Positions 1 to 10,090 of a stretch of DNA of 64,000 bases are shown here, in pieces. Position 1 is the first letter of the stretch, and each line of letters begins with the position of its first letter. Under the pieces are notes generated by a model that worked only from the letters and a program-made list of their open reading frames with translations, did not search any database and was not told the origin of the DNA. The position numbers and the translations under genes are program-made. Source of the stretch: Massilia forsythiae (GTDB lineage Bacteria; Pseudomonadota; Gammaproteobacteria; Burkholderiales; Burkholderiaceae_D); contig NZ_CP051685.1 of assembly GCF_012849555.1 (NCBI RefSeq), positions 4,340,001 through 4,404,000 on the forward strand, written 5' to 3'.

Positions 1-32
1 ACGACTTCGTCGAAGTGTCCGAGCAAGCATAA
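1..32 (+). CDS. rpsB: 30S ribosomal protein S2, C-terminal end only
   Basis: Only the last nine codons and the TAA stop lie in the window, reading DFVEVSEQA. The call rests mainly on position: rpsB directly precedes tsf in nearly all proteobacteria, and an acidic DEFVEV-type tail is usual for betaproteobacterial S2. S2 is a small-subunit ribosomal protein. The rest of the gene is upstream of the window. Confidence 0.75.
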   Translation, partial: DFVEVSEQA

Positions 33-69
33 TTCCAGAGGCGGGCCACGGCCCGCCGCGGGACCGGAA

Positions 70-92
70 GGGGCGCCGAGCGCCCCTTTTTT
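70..92 (+). terminator. Rho-independent terminator after rpsB
   Basis: A 7-bp perfect GC stem (GGGGCGC at 70-76, GCGCCCC at 80-86) with a 3-nt loop is followed by six T residues at 87-92. It separates rpsB from tsf and would lower tsf transcription relative to rpsB. Confidence 0.85.
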
Positions 93-188
93 CAAACCGG
101 TGCCCCGCATTTTCGTCCCTATGCAGCGGTGGCGCCGCGACCGGCGCGCCGCATCCGAATCCAGAACGACCAAATTAGGAGAAACAAC

Positions 189-1097
189 ATGGCAGCTATT
201 ACTGCAGCGATGGTTGGCGAACTGCGCGCCAAGACCGATGCCCCGATGATGGAGTGCAAGAAAGCCCTGACCGAAGCCGACGGCGACATGGGCCGTGCCG
301 AAGAGATCCTGCGCGTCAAGCTGGGCGGCAAGGCATCCAAGGCATCGTCGCGCGTGACCGCCGAAGGCGTGGTCGCCGCTTACGTGGCAGGCAACATCGG
401 CGCGCTGATCGAAATCAACAGCGAAACCGACTTCGTCGCCAAGAACGACGACTTCCTGGCCATGGCCAACCTGGCCGCCAAGCTGGTCGCCGAGAACAAC
501 CCGGCCGACGTCGCCGCCCTGGCGACCCTGCCGGTCGACGGCAAGACCTTCGACGACCTGCGCACTGCACTGATCGGCAAAATCGGCGAGAATATGACCG
601 TGCGCCGCTTCCAGCGCTTCGAGACCACCGGCAAGCTGGCCTCGTACCTGCACGGCACCCGCATCGGCGTGATCGTCGACTACGACGGCGCCGACGAGCA
701 AGTGGGCAAGGACGTCGCCATGCACATCGCCGCCATGAAGCCGGTCGCGCTGTCGTCGGAAGCCGTGCCGGCCGAACTGATCGAGAAAGAGCGTTCGGTC
801 GCCCAGCTGAAGGCCCAGGAAGACGCCGACAAGGCGACCGCCGAAGGCAAGCAGCCGCAATCGGCCGAGATCGTCGCCAAGCGGATCGACGGTTCGGTGC
901 AGAAATACCTGAAGGAAGTGTCGCTGTTCAACCAGGCGTTCGTGAAGAACGACAAGCAGAGCGTCGAAGCCATGCTGAAGGCCGCCGGCACCACCGTCAA
1001 GGGCTTCACCATGTATGTGGTGGGCGAGGGCATCGAGAAGAAGGTCGACGACTTCGCAGCGGAAGTCGCGGCGCAGATGGCCGCAGTCAAGCAGTAA
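189..1097 (+). CDS. tsf: Elongation factor Ts
   Basis: EF-Ts is the cytoplasmic guanine-nucleotide exchange factor that recycles EF-Tu-GDP during translation. The 302-residue product has the N-terminal UBA-like module with [12 protein letters not shown] at residues 16-27 and the EF-Tu-contacting TDFVAKND signature near residues 80-87. The ATG at 189 is chosen because TAGGAGA lies just upstream and the conserved MAAITAAMV start follows. An in-frame ATG at 129 would add 20 unrelated residues. Length and order (rpsB-tsf-pyrH) are typical. The gene is bounded by hairpin terminators on both sides. Confidence 0.98.
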   Translation: MAAITAAMVGELRAKTDAPMMECKKALTEADGDMGRAEEILRVKLGGKASKASSRVTAEGVVAAYVAGNIGALIEINSETDFVAKNDDFLAMANLAAKLVAENNPADVAALATLPVDGKTFDDLRTALIGKIGENMTVRRFQRFETTGKLASYLHGTRIGVIVDYDGADEQVGKDVAMHIAAMKPVALSSEAVPAELIEKERSVAQLKAQEDADKATAEGKQPQSAEIVAKRIDGSVQKYLKEVSLFNQAFVKNDKQSVEAMLKAAGTTVKGFTMYVVGEGIEKKVDDFAAEVAAQMAAVKQ

Positions 1098-1112
1098 TCG
1101 AGCAGTAGAAAG

Positions 1113-1135
1113 ACGGGCCGAAAGGCCCGTTTTTG
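1113..1135 (+). terminator. Rho-independent terminator after tsf
   Basis: The 7-bp stem ACGGGCC/GGCCCGT (1113-1119 and 1124-1130) closes a GAAA tetraloop and runs into TTTT. This is a textbook intrinsic terminator 16 nt after the tsf stop codon. Confidence 0.9.
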
Positions 1136-1167
1136 TAGGTTGGTATTTTCCCGGCCACAGGTTTATC

Positions 1168-1285
1168 GGGGCCGGAAAAAACCGTAGCGAGCGGCGGCAG
1201 TTCCGGTCGAGAAGCGCAGCCGTACGGATGTACGGCGAGCATCGCAGACCGGAAATGCAACGCGCAGTAGGTTTTTTCCGGCCCC
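1168..1285. repeat. Long intergenic palindrome between tsf and pyrH
   Basis: A perfect 16-bp inverted repeat (GGGGCCGGAAAAAACC at 1168-1183, its complement at 1270-1285) encloses about 86 nt that is itself partly palindromic. Inside, TTCCGGTC at 1201-1208 pairs with GACCGGAA at 1247-1254, and CCGTAC/GTACGG at 1220-1225 and 1230-1235 form an apical hairpin with a GGAT loop. The whole segment can fold into one long interrupted hairpin in RNA or a cruciform in DNA. It resembles a mobile palindromic element (REP or MITE class). It is not the same repeat as the GTGGACGGC family elsewhere in the window. It lies upstream of pyrH and may act on that transcript. Confidence 0.75.
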
Positions 1286-1325
1286 CACCCGAATTCGAAA
1301 TACATTTCTTCAAGGAGCCGCACCC

Positions 1326-2042
1326 ATGACAAAACCAGCCTACCAACGAGTCCTCCTCAAACTGTCTGGCGAAGCGCTGATGGGCGACGATCCGTTCGGC
1401 ATCAACCGCGCCACCATCGAACGCATGGTCGCGGACGTGGCCGAGGTGCAGAAACTGGGCGTGGAGCTGGCGGTGGTGATCGGCGGCGGCAACATCTTCC
1501 GCGGCGTCGCCCCGGGTGCGCAGGGCATGGACCGCGCCACCGCCGACTACATGGGCATGCTGGCCACCGTCATGAACGCGCTGGCCCTGGCCGACGCCAT
1601 GCGCCAGCAGGGCATCACCGCGCGCGTGATGTCGGCGATCGGCATCGAGCAGGTGGTCGAGCCCTACGTGCGTCCGAAGGCGCTGCAGTACCTGGAAGAA
1701 GGCAAGGTCGTGGTGTTCGCGGCCGGCACCGGCAACCCGTTCTTCACCACCGACACCGCCGCCGCGCTGCGCGGGTCGGAGATCTCGGCCGAGATCGTCC
1801 TGAAGGCCACCAAGGTCGATGGCGTCTATACTGCCGATCCGAAGAAGGACCCGCACGCGACGCGCTACGAGTCGATCTCGTTCGACGAGGCGATCTCGAA
1901 GCACCTGGCGGTGATGGACGCCACCGCGTTCGCCCTGTGCCGCGACCAGAAGCTGCCGATCAAGGTGTTCTCGATCGTCAAGCCCGGCGCGCTCAAGCGC
2001 GTGATCATGGGCGAGGACGAGGGTACACTGGTACACGTTTAA
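1326..2042 (+). CDS. pyrH: UMP kinase
   Basis: PyrH phosphorylates UMP to UDP in pyrimidine nucleotide synthesis; it is a hexameric amino-acid-kinase-fold enzyme activated by GTP and inhibited by UTP. The 238-residue protein has KLSGEAL at residues 12-18 (phosphate loop) and GGGNIFRG at 53-60, both family signatures. AAGGAG at 1312-1317 supports the ATG at 1326. It follows the long palindrome after tsf and precedes frr by 33 nt, so pyrH and frr are probably cotranscribed. Confidence 0.98.
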   Translation: MTKPAYQRVLLKLSGEALMGDDPFGINRATIERMVADVAEVQKLGVELAVVIGGGNIFRGVAPGAQGMDRATADYMGMLATVMNALALADAMRQQGITARVMSAIGIEQVVEPYVRPKALQYLEEGKVVVFAAGTGNPFFTTDTAAALRGSEISAEIVLKATKVDGVYTADPKKDPHATRYESISFDEAISKHLAVMDATAFALCRDQKLPIKVFSIVKPGALKRVIMGEDEGTLVHV

Positions 2043-2075
2043 CATTCATTGTTCTAGAAAAGACAGGAGAGCAGC

Positions 2076-2636
2076 ATGTCTGTAGCTGACGTCAAAAAGA
2101 CCGCCCAGGACAAGATGGCCAAGTCCATCGAGACCCTGAAGGCGGACCTGGCCAAGGTCCGTACCGGCCGCGCCCACACCGGCATCCTCGACCACGTGAT
2201 GGTGGATTACTACGGCTCGCCGACCGCGCTGCCGATGGTCGCCAACCTGACCCTGATCGACGCCCGCACCATCGGTGTCCAGCCCTACGAAAAGAAGATG
2301 CTCAATACGGTCGAAAAGGCGATCCGCGATTCCGACCTGGGCCTGAACCCGTCGACCTTCGGCGAAATGGTGCGCGTGCCGACCCCGGCCCTGACCGAAG
2401 AGCGCCGCAAGGAAATGGTCAAGCTGGTCAAGTCGGAGTCGGAAGACGGCAAGATCGCCGTGCGCAACGTCCGCCGCGACGCCAACGAGCAGTTGAAAAA
2501 GCTGGTCAAGGACAAGGCGATCTCGGAAGACGACGAACGCCGCGCCTCGGACGACGTGCAGAAGCTGACCGACAAGGCGATCGCCGATATCGACAAGATG
2601 GTTGTCGATAAGGAAAAAGAGATCATGACGGTGTAA
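2076..2636 (+). CDS. frr: Ribosome recycling factor
   Basis: RRF acts with EF-G to split post-termination ribosomes. The product is 186 residues, the usual length. It has the three-helix bundle features, including KVRTGRAH near residues 27-34 and a C-terminal helix rich in charged residues. An AGGAG stands 7 nt before the ATG. It sits in the conserved order pyrH-frr-uppS. A GC-rich hairpin follows the stop codon before uppS. Confidence 0.98.
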   Translation: MSVADVKKTAQDKMAKSIETLKADLAKVRTGRAHTGILDHVMVDYYGSPTALPMVANLTLIDARTIGVQPYEKKMLNTVEKAIRDSDLGLNPSTFGEMVRVPTPALTEERRKEMVKLVKSESEDGKIAVRNVRRDANEQLKKLVKDKAISEDDERRASDDVQKLTDKAIADIDKMVVDKEKEIMTV

Positions 2637-2648
2637 GATGGCGTCGCA

Positions 2649-2676
2649 GGGCGCGCATCCGGGCGGATGCGCGCCC
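2649..2676 (+). other. Strong hairpin in the frr-uppS gap
   Basis: A perfect 12-bp stem (GGGCGCGCATCC at 2649-2660, complement at 2665-2676) closes a GGGC loop. No T tract follows directly, so it is more likely an RNA stability or attenuation hairpin than an intrinsic terminator. It starts 12 nt after the frr stop and lies about 90 nt before the uppS start. Confidence 0.6.
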
Positions 2677-2768
2677 GCATGCCCGCGGACCGTCCGCGCC
2701 GAGCCCGGCATTTGCCCGCGGCCGGCCCGGGCGGTCCGCATCCTTTTTTCGCCGTCTTGGCCAGATTT

Positions 2769-3518
2769 ATGATTTTCAAAAGTTCGACCACTGCAGTACC
2801 CGAAGCGCCATCGGTGCCGCGCCACATCGCCATCATCATGGACGGCAACGGCCGCTGGGCGACCAAGCGCCTGCTGCCGCGCGTCGCCGGCCACGTCAAG
2901 GGCGTGGATGCCGTGCGCAAGATCGTCGAGGCCTGCGTGGAGCGCGGCGTCGAGTACCTGACGCTGTTCGCATTTTCCTCGGAAAACTGGCGCCGCCCCG
3001 CCGACGAGGTGTCCTACCTGATGGGCCTGTTCGTCAGCGCGCTCGAGCGCGAAGTGTCGAAGATGCACGCCAATAACATCCGCCTGAAGGTGGTGGGCGA
3101 TTTGTCGCGCTTCGACGCCAAGCTGCAGGACATGATCGCCAACGCCGAGCGCCGCACCGCCGGCAACAGCCGCCTGACGGTCAGCGTGTGCGCCAACTAC
3201 GGCGGCCGCTGGGACATCATGCAGGCGACCAGTAAAATGATCGCCGCCAATCCGGGCGTCGCCGACTACACCGAGGACATGCTGGCGCCGCACCTGGCGA
3301 TGGCCTACGCGCCCGAGCCCGACCTGTTCATCCGCACCGGCGGCGAAGAGCGCATCTCGAATTTCCTGCTGTGGCAGCTGGCCTATTCCGAACTGTATTT
3401 CACGGATGCCTTCTGGCCCGATTTCTCGCCCGCGTCGCTGGATACCGCGATCGCGTCCTACCAGAGCCGCGAACGCCGCTTCGGCCGTACCGGCGAACAA
3501 GTCGCAAAGAAAACCTGA
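2769..3518 (+). CDS. uppS: Isoprenyl transferase (undecaprenyl diphosphate synthase)
   Basis: UppS adds eight isopentenyl units to farnesyl diphosphate to make C55-PP, the lipid carrier for peptidoglycan and O-antigen. From the ATG at 2769 the protein is 249 residues, the normal size. It carries [12 protein letters not shown] near residues 20-31, with the catalytic aspartate at 25, and [15 protein letters not shown] in the C-terminal third. An upstream in-frame ATG at 2667 would add 34 arginine/proline-rich residues and overlaps the hairpin, so it is rejected. The stop codon overlaps the cdsA start by one base (TGATG). Confidence 0.97.
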   Translation: MIFKSSTTAVPEAPSVPRHIAIIMDGNGRWATKRLLPRVAGHVKGVDAVRKIVEACVERGVEYLTLFAFSSENWRRPADEVSYLMGLFVSALEREVSKMHANNIRLKVVGDLSRFDAKLQDMIANAERRTAGNSRLTVSVCANYGGRWDIMQATSKMIAANPGVADYTEDMLAPHLAMAYAPEPDLFIRTGGEERISNFLLWQLAYSELYFTDAFWPDFSPASLDTAIASYQSRERRFGRTGEQVAKKT

Positions 3519-4345
3519 TGCTGAAAACCCGGGTCATCACCGCCGTCGTGCTGCTGGCAATCCTGTTGCCGGTCCTGTATTCCAACAATTTCACGGCCTT
3601 CGCGCTGGTGGCCACGGCGTTCTTCGGCGCCGCGATCTGGGAATGCTTCCGCCTGTTCAATCCGGGCACCCAGAACGCCCACATCATCGCACTGGTCTGG
3701 ACCGCCGCCTTCGCCGCGGCGGTGCTGACCGAGCGCATCAATCCGTCGTTCTGGGCCGCGCTCAGCCTGGCGCTGTGGATCGCCCGTTTCGCGCCGTCGC
3801 TGAAGACCGGCCTGCCGCAGCTGGGCACGCCGTCGAATACGCTGCTGAGCCTGGTGTACGGCTTCGCCATCGTCGGCTGCTTCGCGGCGATCGTGGTGCT
3901 GTTCTCGTTCTCTCCGATGTACCTGCTGTCGGTGATGGCGATCGTCTGGGTCGCCGACATCGGCGCCTACTTCGCCGGCAAGGCCTTCGGCAAGCGCAAG
4001 CTGGCGCCGTCGATCTCGCCCGGCAAATCGTGGGAAGGCGCGATCGGCGGCGGCATCGCCGTGATCGTCATCGCATCGGCCACCGTGCTGTTCGGCGGCC
4101 CGGCCTTCGCCAATACCTTCGCGGTGCGCGTCCAGCACGGCTTCGGCTGGCCGGCGCTGGTTGCGATCCTGGTGCTGATGAGCGCGGCCAGCGTGGTCGG
4201 CGACCTGTTCGAATCCCAGCTCAAGCGCCGCGCCGGCATGAAGGACAGCAGCAACCTGTTGCCCGGCCATGGCGGCGTGCTCGACCGGATCGATGCGCTG
4301 ATCCCGGTGTTGCCGCTGGCGGCCCTGATCGGCTCCCGGCTGTAA
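3518..4345 (+). CDS. cdsA: Phosphatidate cytidylyltransferase
   Basis: CdsA makes CDP-diacylglycerol from phosphatidate and CTP, the branch point for all membrane phospholipids. The 275-residue integral membrane protein has about seven to eight hydrophobic segments. It carries the full CTP transferase signature near the C-terminus: SQLKRR, then MKDSSN, then [11 protein letters not shown]. The ATG at 3518 overlaps the uppS stop, implying translational coupling. An ORF extending upstream to 3371 is only readthrough in the uppS region. Confidence 0.97.
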   Translation: MLKTRVITAVVLLAILLPVLYSNNFTAFALVATAFFGAAIWECFRLFNPGTQNAHIIALVWTAAFAAAVLTERINPSFWAALSLALWIARFAPSLKTGLPQLGTPSNTLLSLVYGFAIVGCFAAIVVLFSFSPMYLLSVMAIVWVADIGAYFAGKAFGKRKLAPSISPGKSWEGAIGGGIAVIVIASATVLFGGPAFANTFAVRVQHGFGWPALVAILVLMSAASVVGDLFESQLKRRAGMKDSSNLLPGHGGVLDRIDALIPVLPLAALIGSRL

Positions 4346-4359
4346 AAGGAGCTTTCAAC

Positions 4360-5538
4360 ATGCAACGCATTACCATCCTGGGCGCCACCGGCTCGATCGG
4401 CGCCTCGACCCTGGACGTGCTCGCGCGTCATCCCGAACGCTACAGCGTGTACGCCCTGAGCGCGCACGCGCGCGTGCAGGAGCTGGCCGGGCAATGCCGC
4501 CGCTTCCGCCCGCAGCGCGCCGTGGTCGGCTCGCCCGAGGCGGCGGCGCAACTGGCCGCATTGCTGCACGACCTGCCGATCGACATCGGCCACGGCGAGG
4601 CGGCGCTGTGCGAGATCGCGTCCAGCCCGGACACCGATACCGTGATGGCCGCCATCGTCGGCGCCGCCGGTCTGGCGCCGACGCTGGCGGCGGCGCGCGC
4701 CGGCAAGAAGGTGCTGCTGGCCAACAAGGAAGCGCTGGTCATGTCCGGCCAGCTGTTCATGGACGCGGTGCGCGAGCACGGCGCCACGCTGCTGCCGATC
4801 GACAGCGAACACAATGCGATTTTTCAATCGCTGCCGAGCCATTACGCGCGCGATCCGAATGCGGCCGGCGTGGCGAAAGTGCTGCTGACCGCGTCCGGCG
4901 GCCCGTTCCTGCAGCGCACCGTCGAGACGCTCGAACATGTCACGCCGGAAGAAGCCTGCAAGCACCCGAACTGGTCGATGGGCCGCAAGATCTCGGTCGA
5001 TTCGGCCACCATGATGAACAAGGGCCTGGAAGTGATCGAGGCGCACTGGCTGTTCGGCGCGCCGGCCGACCTGATCGAGGTGGTGATCCATCCGCAGAGC
5101 GTGATCCACTCGATGGTGTCCTACGTCGACGGCTCGGTGCTGGCCCAACTCGGCAACCCCGACATGCGCACCCCGATCGCCCATGCGCTGGCCTTCCCCG
5201 AGCGCATCGCCTCCGGCGTCGCGCAGCTGGACCTGACCCAATGGGCGGCGCTGCAGTTCCACCAGCCGGATTTCGGCCGCTTCCCGTGCCTGGCGCTGGC
5301 GTTCGACGCCTTGCGCGCGGGCGGTACCGCGCCGGCTTTGCTGAACGCCGCCAACGAAGTCGCTGTCCAAGCTTTCCTGGACCGGCGCATCGGCTTCCGC
5401 GACATCGACCGCGTGGTGCGGCGCACGATGGACGCCAGCACATACGGCGACGCAGCGAGCATCGAGGCGGTGATGGCGCAGGATGCCCTCGCGCGCAGCG
5501 CCGCCGGCTGCATCGTGGACACGCTGGCACGCGCCTGA
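4360..5538 (+). CDS. dxr: 1-deoxy-D-xylulose 5-phosphate reductoisomerase
   Basis: Dxr converts DXP to MEP with NADPH, the committed step of the non-mevalonate isoprenoid pathway that feeds UppS. The 392-residue product starts [14 protein letters not shown], with the dinucleotide-binding GATGSIG at 8-14. It contains [10 protein letters not shown] and the metal/substrate motif [10 protein letters not shown]. The start at 4360 has AAAGGAG upstream and gives the family length. It lies 14 nt after cdsA in the same operon. A much longer ORF beginning at 3406 is antisense-like readthrough of cdsA and is not used. Confidence 0.98.
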   Translation: MQRITILGATGSIGASTLDVLARHPERYSVYALSAHARVQELAGQCRRFRPQRAVVGSPEAAAQLAALLHDLPIDIGHGEAALCEIASSPDTDTVMAAIVGAAGLAPTLAAARAGKKVLLANKEALVMSGQLFMDAVREHGATLLPIDSEHNAIFQSLPSHYARDPNAAGVAKVLLTASGGPFLQRTVETLEHVTPEEACKHPNWSMGRKISVDSATMMNKGLEVIEAHWLFGAPADLIEVVIHPQSVIHSMVSYVDGSVLAQLGNPDMRTPIAHALAFPERIASGVAQLDLTQWAALQFHQPDFGRFPCLALAFDALRAGGTAPALLNAANEVAVQAFLDRRIGFRDIDRVVRRTMDASTYGDAASIEAVMAQDALARSAAGCIVDTLARA

Positions 5539-5600
5539 AGAGCGCGTGCTATTCGCATGAAGTGCGTCCGAAGGACGCTTGACACCTTGCCTGGAGAAGC

Positions 5601-6953
5601 ATGACCGCTACCCATATCCTGCTCGGCTTCCTGCTGGGCCTCGGCCCCCTGGTCATCCTGCATGAACTGGGGCACTACCTCGTGGCGCGCCTGTGCAACG
5701 TCAAGGTGCGCCGCTTCTCGATCGGCATCGGACGGGTGGTGTGGTCGCGCCGCTTTGGCGCCGACCAGACCGAGTGGGCGCTCTCGCTGCTGCCGTTCGG
5801 CGGCTACGTCAAGATGGTCGACAGCCGCGACCCGGATTGCGCGCCGCGCGACGCCGCCGAAGCGGCGCGCGAGTTCACCCGCCAGAACGTGTGGAAGCGC
5901 ATCGCCATCATCGCCGCGGGCCCGATCACCAATTTCATCCTGGCCATCGGCCTGCTGGCGGCGCTGTTCATGGTCGGCAAGGACGAGCCCGGCACGCGCC
6001 TGCGCGCCATGGCGCCGGACACCCCGGCCTACGTGGCCGGCATGCGCGGCGGCGACGCCGTGCTGGCGGTGAACGGCAAGCCGGTGCAGTCGTGGAGCGA
6101 CCTGCGCTGGGAAATCGGCCAGGCCGCGGTCGACAAGCGCGAAGCCGAACTGACGCTGCGTGGCGCGGGCGCAGGCAGCGGCGGCGGGGACTACCGCGCC
6201 ATCCTGCCGGCGGCCGCGCTGGCGCGCCTGGATCCGGAAACCGATGCGATGACCGCGCTGGGCCTGCAGATGTGGCGCCCGCGCCCGACCGTGGAAAAGG
6301 TGCTGCCGGGCGGCGCCGCCGAACGCGCCGGCCTGCGCGCCGGCGACCTGGTGACCGCGGTGGATGGCAAGCCGCTGGCCGACGGCCTGGATTTCATCGC
6401 CGCCGTGCGCGCCGCCGCCGGGCGCACGCTGCAGGTGGGCGTGCTGCGCGCCGGCCAGGCGCTGGTGCTGCCCTTGACGCCGGAGCGCGATCCGGCCGGC
6501 GGCGCCGGCGTGGTGAAACTGATGGTGGCGCAGGCGCCGCAGATGGTCACGGTGCGCGCCGGCCCGCTGGACGCCGTCGCCAAGGGCGTGGGCCGCGTCT
6601 GGGAGGGCAGCGTGACCACCCTCAAGATGCTGGGCAAGATGGTCACCGGGCAGGTTTCGCTGAAAAACGTTTCCGGTCCGATCACCATCGCCCACGTCGC
6701 CGGGCAGGCCGTGGACGCCGGTTTCGGCTATTACTTCGAGATCCTGGCCTTCATCAGCCTCAGTCTGGGTGTAATGAATCTGTTACCAATTCCCGTTCTG
6801 GATGGGGGCCAATTGCTGTATTATTCGCTGGAAGTTTTGACCGGGCGCCCCATGCCCGCGCGGATCGGCGAGATCGCGCAGCTTGCGGGAATAGGCCTGC
6901 TGCTCATGCTGATGGCGCTCGCCGTCTTCAACGACCTGGTGCGGTTGCTTTGA
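5601..6953 (+). CDS. rseP: Site-2 metalloprotease RseP
   Basis: RseP is an inner-membrane zinc protease that performs the second cut of anti-sigma factor RseA and clears signal-peptide remnants. The 450-residue protein has HELGH at residues 21-25 in the first membrane helix. Two PDZ domains sit in the periplasmic middle (about 120-200 and 225-310), and a C-terminal membrane helix carries NLLPIPVLDGG, which supplies the third metal ligand. GGAGAAGC precedes the ATG. Its place between dxr and bamA is conserved in betaproteobacteria. Confidence 0.97.
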   Translation: MTATHILLGFLLGLGPLVILHELGHYLVARLCNVKVRRFSIGIGRVVWSRRFGADQTEWALSLLPFGGYVKMVDSRDPDCAPRDAAEAAREFTRQNVWKRIAIIAAGPITNFILAIGLLAALFMVGKDEPGTRLRAMAPDTPAYVAGMRGGDAVLAVNGKPVQSWSDLRWEIGQAAVDKREAELTLRGAGAGSGGGDYRAILPAAALARLDPETDAMTALGLQMWRPRPTVEKVLPGGAAERAGLRAGDLVTAVDGKPLADGLDFIAAVRAAAGRTLQVGVLRAGQALVLPLTPERDPAGGAGVVKLMVAQAPQMVTVRAGPLDAVAKGVGRVWEGSVTTLKMLGKMVTGQVSLKNVSGPITIAHVAGQAVDAGFGYYFEILAFISLSLGVMNLLPIPVLDGGQLLYYSLEVLTGRPMPARIGEIAQLAGIGLLLMLMALAVFNDLVRLL

Positions 6954-7016
6954 ATCGGGCTCCCCGACAGCGGCAAACAACCCCCGGTCAACCGCAAGAA
7001 CACGAAACGTTGTCCA

Positions 7017-9392
7017 ATGACTGACCGATTGATCTCACGAATGAACTTACATCCTGATCGCTTTGCCCTGCCTGGTTTTGCCCTGCCTTGCCGTCGTCGC
7101 AGCCTGATCGCCGCCGCCGTGCTGGCCCTGTGCGCCGGCCACGCCGCCGCCGTCGCTCCCTTCGTCGTGAAGGACATCCGGGTCGAAGGCATCCAGCGCA
7201 CCGAGGCGGGCACGGTATTCAGCTACCTGCCGGTGCGCGTGGGCGAGACCTTCGACGATGACAAGGGCACCGCCGCGATCAAGGCCCTGTACGCGACCGG
7301 CTTCTTCAAGGACGTGCGCCTGGAAGAGGAAAACGGCGTGCTGGTGGTGCTGGTCGAGGAGCGTCCGGCGATTTCCACCGTGGACTTCACCGGCACCAAG
7401 GAATTCGAGAAGGACATGCTGGTCAAGGCCCTGCGCGAGATCGGCGTGGGCGAGACCAAGATCTTCGACAAGGCCTCGGTCGACCGCGCCGAGCAGGAAC
7501 TCAAGCGCCAGTACCTGTCGCACGGCCTGTACGGCGTCAAGATCACCACCACCGTCACGCCGATCGAACGCAACCGCGTGACGATCACCTTCAACGTCGA
7601 CGAAGGCGACGTCGCCAAGATCAAGGGCATCAACATCGTCGGCAACAAGGTATTCTCGGACAAGGAACTGCGTTCGCAACTGCAGCTGTCGACCTCGGGC
7701 TGGCTGACCTGGTACTCCAAGGCGGACCAGTACTCGAAGCAGAAGCTGACCGGCGACCTGGAGGCGATCAAGTCGTTCTACCTGAACCGCGGCTACCTGG
7801 AAGCCAACGTCGAATCGACACAGGTGTCGATCACGCCGGACAAGAAGGACATCTACCTCACCATCAACATCACCGAAGGCGAGAAATACACCGTCTCCGG
7901 CATCAAGCTGGACGGCGAGATGTTCGGGCGCGAGGCGGAGCTGCGCCAGCTGGTGCTGCTGCAGCCGGGCCAGGCCTATTCGGGCGAATTGCAGGAAGCG
8001 TCCAACAAGCGCATCTCGGACCGCCTGGCCAGCTTCGGCTATGCCTTCGCCAGCGTCACCGCCAATCCGGAAATCAACCGCGACAAGCGCGAGGTGGCGT
8101 TCACCTTCTTAGTCGATCCGGGCAAGCGCGCCTACGTGCGCCACATGACGATCTCGGGCAACACCATCACCCGCGACGAAGTGATCCGCCGCGAATTCCG
8201 CCAGTTCGAAAGCTCGTGGTACGACCCGAATCGTGTAAAGCTCTCGCGCGACCGCGTCGACCGCCTCGGCTACTTCAAGGACGTGACGGTGGAGACGCCG
8301 GAGTCGCAGGGCACCACCGACCAGGTCGACGTCAACATCGCCGTCACCGAAAAACCGACCGGCAACTTCATGGTCGGCGGCGCGTTCTCGCAGGCGGAAA
8401 AGTTCACCTTCACCGCGTCGATCACGCAGGCCAACTTCGCCGGCAGCGGCAACACCGTCGGCATCGACCTGAACACCAGCAAGTACAACCGCACGATCCA
8501 GTTCTCGCAGACCAATCCGTACTTCACCGACGAAGGCATCCAGCGCGCGTTCTCGGTCTACCTGCGCACCTCGCGGCCGCCGGCGATCAACCTCGGTTCG
8601 TACTCGGTGCGCCAGACCGGCACCAACATGACCTTCGGCGTGCCGTTCTCGGAAATCGACACCGTGTTCTTCGGCGCCGGCCTCGAGCGCACCACGCTGG
8701 AAACCGACGAAAGCTCGCCGACCCTGTACCAGCAGTTCGTGGCGCAGAACGGCGGCCCGTCCACCGGCATCGGCACCGCCACCACCAACGCCATCCCGCT
8801 GACGGTGGCGTGGGGCCGCGACTCGCGCGACAGCGCGGTCACGCCGACGCGCGGCCGCTACCAGCGCGCCAACCTGGAAGTCGACCTGCTGGGCGACTCG
8901 AAGTACTACCGCGCCATCTACGAACAGCAGTGGTACCGTCCGATCACGCGCTGGATGACGCTGGCGCTGAAGGGCGAGCTCGACTACGGTTCGGGCATCG
9001 GCGGCCACGCCTATCCGGTGTTCAAGAACTTCTACGGCGGCGGTATCGGTTCGGTGCGCGGCTACGAGAGTTCGTCGCTGGGCATCCTCGATCCGCGCAC
9101 CTACGATGCCCTGGGCGGCGCCAAGCGCGTGATCGGCAACGCCGAGCTGCAGTTCCCGTTCCCGGGCAGCGGCACCGACCGCAGCCTGCGCTGGTTCACC
9201 TTCGCCGACACCGGCCAGATCTACCAGCAGGGCCAGAAGATCCGCGCGTCGGAACTGCGCTACTCCGCGGGTATCGGCCTGTCGTGGATTTCCCCGGTGG
9301 GTCCGCTGAAGTTGAGTTATGCTAAGCCCTTGAACGCCAAGCCTGGCGACCGCCTGGAACGCTTCCAGTTCCAGATGGGCACCGGCTTTTAA
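7017..9392 (+). CDS. bamA: Outer membrane protein assembly factor BamA
   Basis: BamA is the essential Omp85 protein that inserts beta-barrel proteins into the outer membrane. The product (791 residues from 7017) has a signal peptide with a hydrophobic run near 29-44 ending in AGHAAA. Five POTRA domains follow (about 50-450), then a 16-strand barrel with the conserved VRGY motif of loop 6 and a C-terminal phenylalanine (QMGTGF). A second in-frame ATG at 7041 (MNLHPDRF) is an equally good start; neither has a clear ribosome site. It lies downstream of rseP and upstream of skp, the standard envelope-assembly cluster. Confidence 0.97.
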   Translation: MTDRLISRMNLHPDRFALPGFALPCRRRSLIAAAVLALCAGHAAAVAPFVVKDIRVEGIQRTEAGTVFSYLPVRVGETFDDDKGTAAIKALYATGFFKDVRLEEENGVLVVLVEERPAISTVDFTGTKEFEKDMLVKALREIGVGETKIFDKASVDRAEQELKRQYLSHGLYGVKITTTVTPIERNRVTITFNVDEGDVAKIKGINIVGNKVFSDKELRSQLQLSTSGWLTWYSKADQYSKQKLTGDLEAIKSFYLNRGYLEANVESTQVSITPDKKDIYLTINITEGEKYTVSGIKLDGEMFGREAELRQLVLLQPGQAYSGELQEASNKRISDRLASFGYAFASVTANPEINRDKREVAFTFLVDPGKRAYVRHMTISGNTITRDEVIRREFRQFESSWYDPNRVKLSRDRVDRLGYFKDVTVETPESQGTTDQVDVNIAVTEKPTGNFMVGGAFSQAEKFTFTASITQANFAGSGNTVGIDLNTSKYNRTIQFSQTNPYFTDEGIQRAFSVYLRTSRPPAINLGSYSVRQTGTNMTFGVPFSEIDTVFFGAGLERTTLETDESSPTLYQQFVAQNGGPSTGIGTATTNAIPLTVAWGRDSRDSAVTPTRGRYQRANLEVDLLGDSKYYRAIYEQQWYRPITRWMTLALKGELDYGSGIGGHAYPVFKNFYGGGIGSVRGYESSSLGILDPRTYDALGGAKRVIGNAELQFPFPGSGTDRSLRWFTFADTGQIYQQGQKIRASELRYSAGIGLSWISPVGPLKLSYAKPLNAKPGDRLERFQFQMGTGF

Positions 9393-9471
9393 TCGGAAAC
9401 GACGGCGGCCGGACCGCTGCCGCGCGTGGCCGCGCCGCAGCAGTCGCGCCTCGACAAGGATTACCTAGAAT

Positions 9472-9993
9472 ATGTTGAACAAAGTAATAGCCTCGCTGCC
9501 CCGCGGTATCGTGCTGGCCGCCCTGTGCGCCGGTACGGCGGTCCATGCGCAGGCGCAGAGCTTGCCCGGGCGCATCGGTTTCGTCTATACCGAAAGGCTG
9601 ATGACGGAATCCAAGCTGGCCAAGAACGCCGACGAAAAGCTGCAGGCCGAGTTTTCCAAGCGCCAGAAGCAGGTCGACGACGTGATGGCGCGCTTCAAGG
9701 CGGCGCGCGAGAAATTCGACGGCGAGGCGCCGCGCCTGTCCGACGCCGAGCGCACGCGCCGCACGCGCGAACTGCTCGACATGGAAAAGGACTTGCAGCG
9801 CATGCAGCGCGAGTACAACGAGGACCTGTTCCAGCGCAAAAACGAAGAGCGTTCGGCGATCGCCCAGCGCGCCTACAAGCTGATCGAGCAGGTGGCCGAG
9901 CAGGAACACCTCGACGTGGTGCTGCAGGAATCGATCTGGACCAGCCCGCGCATCGACATCACCGACAAGATCCTCAAGCTGCTGGACAAGTAA
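9472..9993 (+). CDS. skp: Periplasmic chaperone Skp/OmpH
   Basis: Skp is a trimeric periplasmic chaperone that holds unfolded outer-membrane proteins on their way to BamA. The 173-residue product has a signal peptide (cleavage probable after AVHA, near residue 26) and a long, highly charged helical stretch (about 50-125) with coiled-coil periodicity, as expected for the tentacle arms. A short beta core follows at each end. It is 79 nt after bamA and 97 nt before lpxD, matching the conserved bamA-skp-lpxD order. Confidence 0.95.
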   Translation: MLNKVIASLPRGIVLAALCAGTAVHAQAQSLPGRIGFVYTERLMTESKLAKNADEKLQAEFSKRQKQVDDVMARFKAAREKFDGEAPRLSDAERTRRTRELLDMEKDLQRMQREYNEDLFQRKNEERSAIAQRAYKLIEQVAEQEHLDVVLQESIWTSPRIDITDKILKLLDK

Positions 9994-10090
9994 TCCGGCA
10001 GGCAGCCGCCCCTTTTGCGGCGGCACCGGCTGCCGGCGCGGCTCGAGCGCGCCCGGCGTCCTCCTTATCCTCCTTATCCTTCACTATGGA

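Noticed and set aside
3406..4359. Long arginine-rich ORF running in frame into dxr
   Set aside because: It overlaps cdsA throughout, has the composition of a shifted high-GC frame, and the dxr start at 4360 has a ribosome site and the conserved N-terminus.
10060..10077. Tandem CCTCCTTAT repeat before lpxD
   Set aside because: Only two copies of nine bases; too short to call a functional repeat.
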